Source of the DNA: JAZRGE01 sp045644025
GTDB taxonomy: Bacteria; Bacillota; Clostridia; Oscillospirales; Acutalibacteraceae
DNA: 24,496 bases
Reading direction: 5' to 3'
Assembly (NCBI GenBank): GCA_045644025.1
Contig: JAZRGE010000082.1
Coordinates: 1 to 24,496 of the forward strand
Shown: positions 20,944-24,496 of the stretch, one piece after another
Position numbering within the stretch: the stretch's first letter is position 1
How the letters are laid out: every line of letters begins with the position of its first letter
Notes under the pieces: model-generated
Told to the model about the DNA's origin: nothing
Database searches by the model: none
The model's input: the letters and a program-made list of their open reading frames with translations, nothing else
Made by a program: the position numbers and the translations under genes

Positions 20944-22211
20944 GCAAGATAGAAACTAAATGCGTTCAAGCGGGTTGGACTCCCAACGAGGGCGACCCCA
21001 GAGTGCTCCCCATTGTGCAGAGCACAACGTTTAAGTATGATTCCTCCGAGCTTTTGGGAGATATGTTTGATCTCAAGGCTTCGGGCCATTTCTACACCCG
21101 CCTTTCCAATCCCACTTTGGAGGCTGTAGAAAATAAGATAGCCCAGCTTGAGGGCGGTGTGGGTGCAATGCTCACCTCCTCCGGCCAGGCTGCATCCACT
21201 GTATCGGTGCTCACTATCTGCCGTGCAGGCGATCATGTAGTGAGTTCCACCTCCATCTACGGCGGCACCTTTAATCTTTTTAATATCACGCTCAAGCAGA
21301 TGGGTATTGATTTCACATTTGTGGATCCCGATGCTTCCGATGAAGAGATTCAGGCTGCTATCCGCCCCGAGACTAAGCTTATCTTTGGTGAGACATTGGC
21401 CAATCCTGCCCTTTCTGTGCTGGATATTGAGCGCTGGGCAAACGTGGCTCACAAAAACGGACTCCCCCTTGTAGTAGATAACACATTCGCCACCCCTTAC
21501 GGTTGCCGTCCCTTTGAGTTCGGAGCAGATATCGTGGTGCACTCCACCAGCAAATATATGGATGGCCATGCCGTATCTCTCGGCGGTGTTGTTGTGGATT
21601 CCGGCAATTTTGATTGGACTTCCGGCAACAAATATCCTATGATGACCGAGCCCGACAACTCCTATCACGGAACTGTTTTTGCCGAGCACTTCGGCAATGC
21701 CGCCTTTATTGCTAAGGCAAGGCTCCACGTGATGCGCGATCTCGGCCTGCAGATGAGCCCCTTCAACGGCTTCCTGCTTAATCTCGGCTTGGAGACTTTA
21801 CACCTGCGTATGCCCCGCCATTCCGAAAACGGCCTGGCTGTGGCAAAGTGGCTCGAGGCAGACGATAGGATCGCTTGGGTCAACTACCCCGGCCTGGAAT
21901 CCAGCAAATATTATCCCCTTGTTCAGAAATATCTGCCCGATGGTGCCAGCGGTGTTATCTCCTTTGGTGTTAAGGGCGGAAGAGCCGCTTCGGAGAAGTT
22001 TATGAATTCCACCAAGTTGGCCGCCGCTGTTATCCACGTGGCCGATGCCAGAACAGGTGTGACTCACCCCGCCAGCACCACTCACCGCCAGCTCACCGAT
22101 GAGCAGCTTGTGGAATGCGGAGTGTTCCCCGATCTGGTGAGGCTTTCGGTTGGTATTGAGAATGTGGAAGACATTATCGCTGATATCGACCAGGCTCTCA
22201 ACCAAATATAA
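20940..22211 (+). CDS. metY: O-acetylhomoserine sulfhydrylase / homocysteine synthase (PLP enzyme)
   Basis: Makes homocysteine from O-acetylhomoserine and sulfide, feeding methionine synthesis; it belongs to the Cys/Met-metabolism PLP family. It has 423 residues, full length. Visible are Q-S-T-T-F at 27-31, Y-T-R-L-S-N-P-T near 52-59, S-S-G-Q-A-A near 80-85, D180-N-T-F-A-T-P for the PLP pyridine, and the Schiff-base lysine K205 in H-S-T-S-K-Y-M-D-G-H. The long insertion after residue 210 and total length favour MetY over shorter gamma-lyases. A cysteine-synthase or methionine-gamma-lyase side activity is possible. The ATG overlaps the upstream stop as ATGA with GGAG nearby. Confidence 0.88.
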   Translation: MSKIETKCVQAGWTPNEGDPRVLPIVQSTTFKYDSSELLGDMFDLKASGHFYTRLSNPTLEAVENKIAQLEGGVGAMLTSSGQAASTVSVLTICRAGDHVVSSTSIYGGTFNLFNITLKQMGIDFTFVDPDASDEEIQAAIRPETKLIFGETLANPALSVLDIERWANVAHKNGLPLVVDNTFATPYGCRPFEFGADIVVHSTSKYMDGHAVSLGGVVVDSGNFDWTSGNKYPMMTEPDNSYHGTVFAEHFGNAAFIAKARLHVMRDLGLQMSPFNGFLLNLGLETLHLRMPRHSENGLAVAKWLEADDRIAWVNYPGLESSKYYPLVQKYLPDGASGVISFGVKGGRAASEKFMNSTKLAAAVIHVADARTGVTHPASTTHRQLTDEQLVECGVFPDLVRLSVGIENVEDIIADIDQALNQI

Positions 22212-22221
22212 TTGAAAATTC

Positions 22222-22267
22222 GCAAAACAAAGCCCCGTCGGTTTCCCGACGGGGCTTAATATTTTTT
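22222..22267. terminator. Bidirectional terminator between metY and argS
   Basis: A 12-bp stem AAGCCCCGTCGG/CCGACGGGGCTT (22230-22241 with 22246-22257) has the 4-base loop TTTC. TTAATATTTTTT follows on the plus strand and TTGTTTTGCG on the minus strand. Confidence 0.93.
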
Positions 22268-22268
22268 A

Positions 22269-23939
22269 TCACATTACTTCCGGTGCGTCTATCTTAAGAG
22301 CGGCCAGCATATTTTTAAGCACGGCTGCAGTCTGCGCACAAAGGAAAAGGCGAGCGTTTGTGAGCTTTTCATCCACTCCGCGAACACGGCAGGCATTATA
22401 GAATTTATGGAAAAGAGCTGCCAGATCCATAACATAGCGTGTGATGCGGGAAGAATCATAATTCTTGGCGGCCAGCTCCACCTCGGCTGTGAGCGATGCC
22501 AGATGAGAAATAAGTTCTCTTTCTTCGGGGGCTGTGAGCAATGCCAGCTCTTCTCTGCTGCTACCCTTACACACCACACCTTCGGCGGCCAGATTCTTAA
22601 TAATGCTGCAGATTCTGGCGTGGGCATACTGCACGTAGTAAACAGGGTTCTGGCTGGACTGCTCCACGGCCAGATCCAGATCGAAATCAAACTGGGAATT
22701 GGACTCGCGCATATTAAAATAAAATCTTGCGGCATCCACGGGCACTTCATCAAGAAGAGTCTTAAGAGTGATAGATTTACCGGTACGCTTGGAGACCTTT
22801 ACAACCTCGCCATCGCGCACCAGGCGAACCATCTGCATAAGCACAACATCCAACTTGTTACCATCTTCACCGATGGCATCCATAGCACCTTTAAGGCGTG
22901 CCACGTGGCCGTGGTGATCGGCGCCCCAAATGTTGATAACTTTATCGAATCCGCGAGCGCGGAATTTATTGCGATGATAAGCAATATCGGCAGCAAAATA
23001 GGTGGGATTGCCGTTGGCTCGGATAAGAACTTCGTCCTTTTCTCCGCCGTATTCGGTGGCCTTATACCAAAGTGCGCCGTCCTTCTCAAATGTGAGGCCC
23101 TTAGCCTTCATACCCTCGATCACTTCATTGAGCTCGCCCGATTCGTAAAGGGAAGATTCCCTGAACCACACATCGTAGTTCACGCGGTATTTGGCAAGAT
23201 CTGTGCGAAGGCCTTCCACATTAAGGGGCAGGGCATATTCTGTGATAGCCTTTTTAAGAGCATCGGGATCATCCAGAAATTTATCACCGTGGATAGAGGC
23301 AAACTCGGCGGCACGGACTTTAATATCCTCACCGTGGTAGCCATCTTCGGGGAATTCGGTATCCGGGCGATAGATCTGCATATATCTTGCCAAAAGGGAT
23401 GCACCAAACTTTTCTATCTGGTTGCCTGCATCGTTCACATAAAATTCTCTTGTTACATCATAGCCTGCAAGATCAAGCACAGCGGCCAGGCCATCACCCA
23501 AAGCACCGCCTCGGGCATTACCTATATGCATAGGGCCTGTGGGATTGGCAGAAACAAATTCCACCATCACCTTTTTGCCGCCGCCCATCTCGGAGCGGCC
23601 GTAGGATTCGCCTTCTTTTTCGATAGTGAGCAGAACGTCGCTATAAAAATCATCGCCTGCAAAGAAATTAAGAAAACCGGGGCCAGCCACCTCGGCACGA
23701 TCAAAATACGTGCCTTCCAAAGAAAGACTGGCCACTATTTCATCGGCAATCATTTTGGGAGCCTTGCGAAGGTTTCTTGCCCAAAGCATAGCTGCGTTGG
23801 CGGCAAAATCGCCGTGAGATCTATCTGCAGGGATCTCCACCGTGAATTCGGGCAGATCTGCAACCTGAAATGCAGCGTTCGCCGCATTTGCTACTGCCTT
23901 TCTGATCTGTTCCTTTGCAATCCTTATCATATCCGACAT
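22269..23939 (-). CDS. argS: Arginyl-tRNA synthetase
   Basis: Charges tRNA-Arg with arginine (class I synthetase). It has 556 residues. The N-terminal Add-1 domain (residues 1-110) is followed by the catalytic core with F-V-S-A-N-P-T-G-P and the HIGH signature as H-I-G-N at 138-141, V-N-D-A-G-N-Q near 168-174, W-G-A-D-H-H-G-H near 338-345, and the KMSKS-like V-S-K-R-T-G-K at 382-388. The DALR anticodon-binding domain contains V-Q-Y-A-H-A-R-I. The ATG at 23939 has GAGGTGG about ten bases upstream and overlaps the DUF1934 stop by one base (TAATG). A start three codons later is possible but less well spaced. Confidence 0.97.
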   Translation of the reverse strand: MSDMIRIAKEQIRKAVANAANAAFQVADLPEFTVEIPADRSHGDFAANAAMLWARNLRKAPKMIADEIVASLSLEGTYFDRAEVAGPGFLNFFAGDDFYSDVLLTIEKEGESYGRSEMGGGKKVMVEFVSANPTGPMHIGNARGGALGDGLAAVLDLAGYDVTREFYVNDAGNQIEKFGASLLARYMQIYRPDTEFPEDGYHGEDIKVRAAEFASIHGDKFLDDPDALKKAITEYALPLNVEGLRTDLAKYRVNYDVWFRESSLYESGELNEVIEGMKAKGLTFEKDGALWYKATEYGGEKDEVLIRANGNPTYFAADIAYHRNKFRARGFDKVINIWGADHHGHVARLKGAMDAIGEDGNKLDVVLMQMVRLVRDGEVVKVSKRTGKSITLKTLLDEVPVDAARFYFNMRESNSQFDFDLDLAVEQSSQNPVYYVQYAHARICSIIKNLAAEGVVCKGSSREELALLTAPEERELISHLASLTAEVELAAKNYDSSRITRYVMDLAALFHKFYNACRVRGVDEKLTNARLFLCAQTAAVLKNMLAALKIDAPEVM

Positions 23940-24358
23940 TATTCTACCACCTCAACCGAAATTTCAACCTGGTTCTTGCTGAGAAGACCCATATTTATAT
24001 CAATAGTGTAGCTCAAAAAAAGCTCTCCCCCTGTTTCTCCCAGGGTGTTTTTTATATTTTCGCCAAAGACACCTACCATCATTTCCCCTTGGGGAATAAC
24101 ATAATGGCAGAGATGCCTTTTGCCTTTTTGGATGACTATCCTGCCGGCTGCAGAGGTGCCTCTTTTAAGCATAGCAGTTCTTTCGCCATCTATCATAAGC
24201 TCGGTCTGCACACCCTCAAGGTCTGCTCCCTCGTTGTAAACAAGTTTTACGCGGCGATCGTTGATATCCATATAGCCTTCGGTGATCATTTCGATCACAT
24301 CGGGTTCATTATCTCCAACCGATTGCGTGCCCTTGATTTTTAATATAACATCTGTCAT
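23939..24358 (-). CDS. DUF1934 domain-containing protein
   Basis: A 139-residue cytoplasmic protein of the DUF1934 family, commonly found just upstream of argS in Firmicutes; function not established. The predicted fold is a small beta-barrel: V-I-L-K-I-K-G-T-Q at the N-terminus, I-T-E-G-Y-M-D, L-V-Y-N-E near residue 42, G-T-S-A-A-G-R-I-V-I-Q-K-G-K-R near residues 67-81, and L-S-Y-T-I-D-I-N towards the end, all usual for the family. The ATG at 24358 has AGGTG about 6 bases and GGAGC about 11 bases upstream; the longer frame starts within the promoter. It is translationally linked to argS. Confidence 0.88.
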   Translation of the reverse strand: MTDVILKIKGTQSVGDNEPDVIEMITEGYMDINDRRVKLVYNEGADLEGVQTELMIDGERTAMLKRGTSAAGRIVIQKGKRHLCHYVIPQGEMMVGVFGENIKNTLGETGGELFLSYTIDINMGLLSKNQVEISVEVVE

Positions 24359-24402
24359 AGGAACACCTGCTCCAAAATGATACTGTTTCACAACAATTAG
24401 AT

Positions 24403-24431
24403 ATAATACCACATTTCACTCGAAAGAGCAA
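24403..24431 (-). promoter_or_regulatory. Sigma-A promoter of the DUF1934-argS operon
   Basis: Minus strand: TTGCTC (24426-24431), a 17-base spacer and TATTAT (24403-24408) with TGG before it. The leader is about 40 bases. I see no T-box (no room for one) and nothing else recognisable in 24432-24496. Confidence 0.75.
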
Positions 24432-24496
24432 TACCGCATTTCCAACAAATTGCACGAAAAATACAGCATTTTTTCATTGAAAACTATTAAAGTGTA

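Noticed and set aside
22407..24011. A 534-codon open frame on the plus strand opposite argS
   Set aside because: It is antisense to a clear full-length ArgS with all class I motifs and has no family-like motifs or ribosome site. It arises from the codon bias of the real gene. The same applies to long antisense frames opposite yidC (3835-4905) and the aminopeptidase (5948-6988).

Overview
The window looks like ordinary core chromosome of an endospore-forming clostridium (Bacillota). The evidence is a complete eight-gene spoIIIA operon, both dipicolinate synthase subunits, a SpoIIIJ/Jag-type membrane-insertion cluster, strong AAGGAGG ribosome-binding sites, several TTG/GTG starts and many TTGACA/TATAAT-type promoters. 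The compact Spo proteins, the Gx-transporter/NusG-II pair and a clostridial CofE-like protein suggest an anaerobic gut-type lineage (Oscillospirales or a neighbour). That placement is inference; no 16S gene is present. I see no tRNA, rRNA, insertion sequence, phage gene or CRISPR array. Coding density is very high and no gene-free stretch exceeds 300 bases.

Layout. (1) Positions 1-1800, minus strand: a partial YfcE-type phosphodiesterase, a Gx-family membrane transporter, a NusG-II domain protein and serine acetyltransferase cysE. A palindromic terminator separates cysE from the others. (2) 1960-2960: a plus-strand flavin-reductase-like protein and a convergent unknown four-helix membrane protein. 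(3) 3100-5900, plus strand: rpmH-rnpA-yidD-yidC-jag behind a near-consensus promoter, covering ribosome and RNase P supply and membrane insertion. The usual neighbours dnaA and mnmE/mnmG are absent. (4) 5900-9560, plus strand: an M18 aminopeptidase, citrate synthase and trmO. (5) 9590-16090, minus strand: an Asp23 protein, spoIIIAH to spoIIIAA, and murC. (6) 16190-18840, plus strand: cca, then dpaA-dpaB, which make dipicolinate for the spore core. (7) 18840-20010, minus strand: a TPP riboswitch with its own terminator controls thiT (thiamine uptake) and a following GNAT acetyltransferase gene. (8) 20170-22260, plus strand: a CofE-like ligase gene translationally coupled to metY. (9) 22270-24430, minus strand: a DUF1934 gene coupled to argS.

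Functional themes. Mother-cell sporulation functions are the SpoIIIA channel (with YidC/SpoIIIJ as its usual genetic partner) and DpaAB. Sulfur amino-acid synthesis is represented by cysE and metY. Thiamine acquisition is under riboswitch control. The rest is translation and cell-wall housekeeping (rpmH, rnpA, argS, cca, trmO, murC).

I found no convincing undescribed multi-gene system. The points most worth a second look are: spoIIIAA running 38 codons out of frame into spoIIIAB; a YidC whose conserved groove arginine is asparagine; an unknown membrane protein with cysteines predicted on one face next to rpmH; the CofE-like/metY coupling; an acetyltransferase under TPP control; and a candidate sigma-K promoter with a dyad ahead of dpaA.
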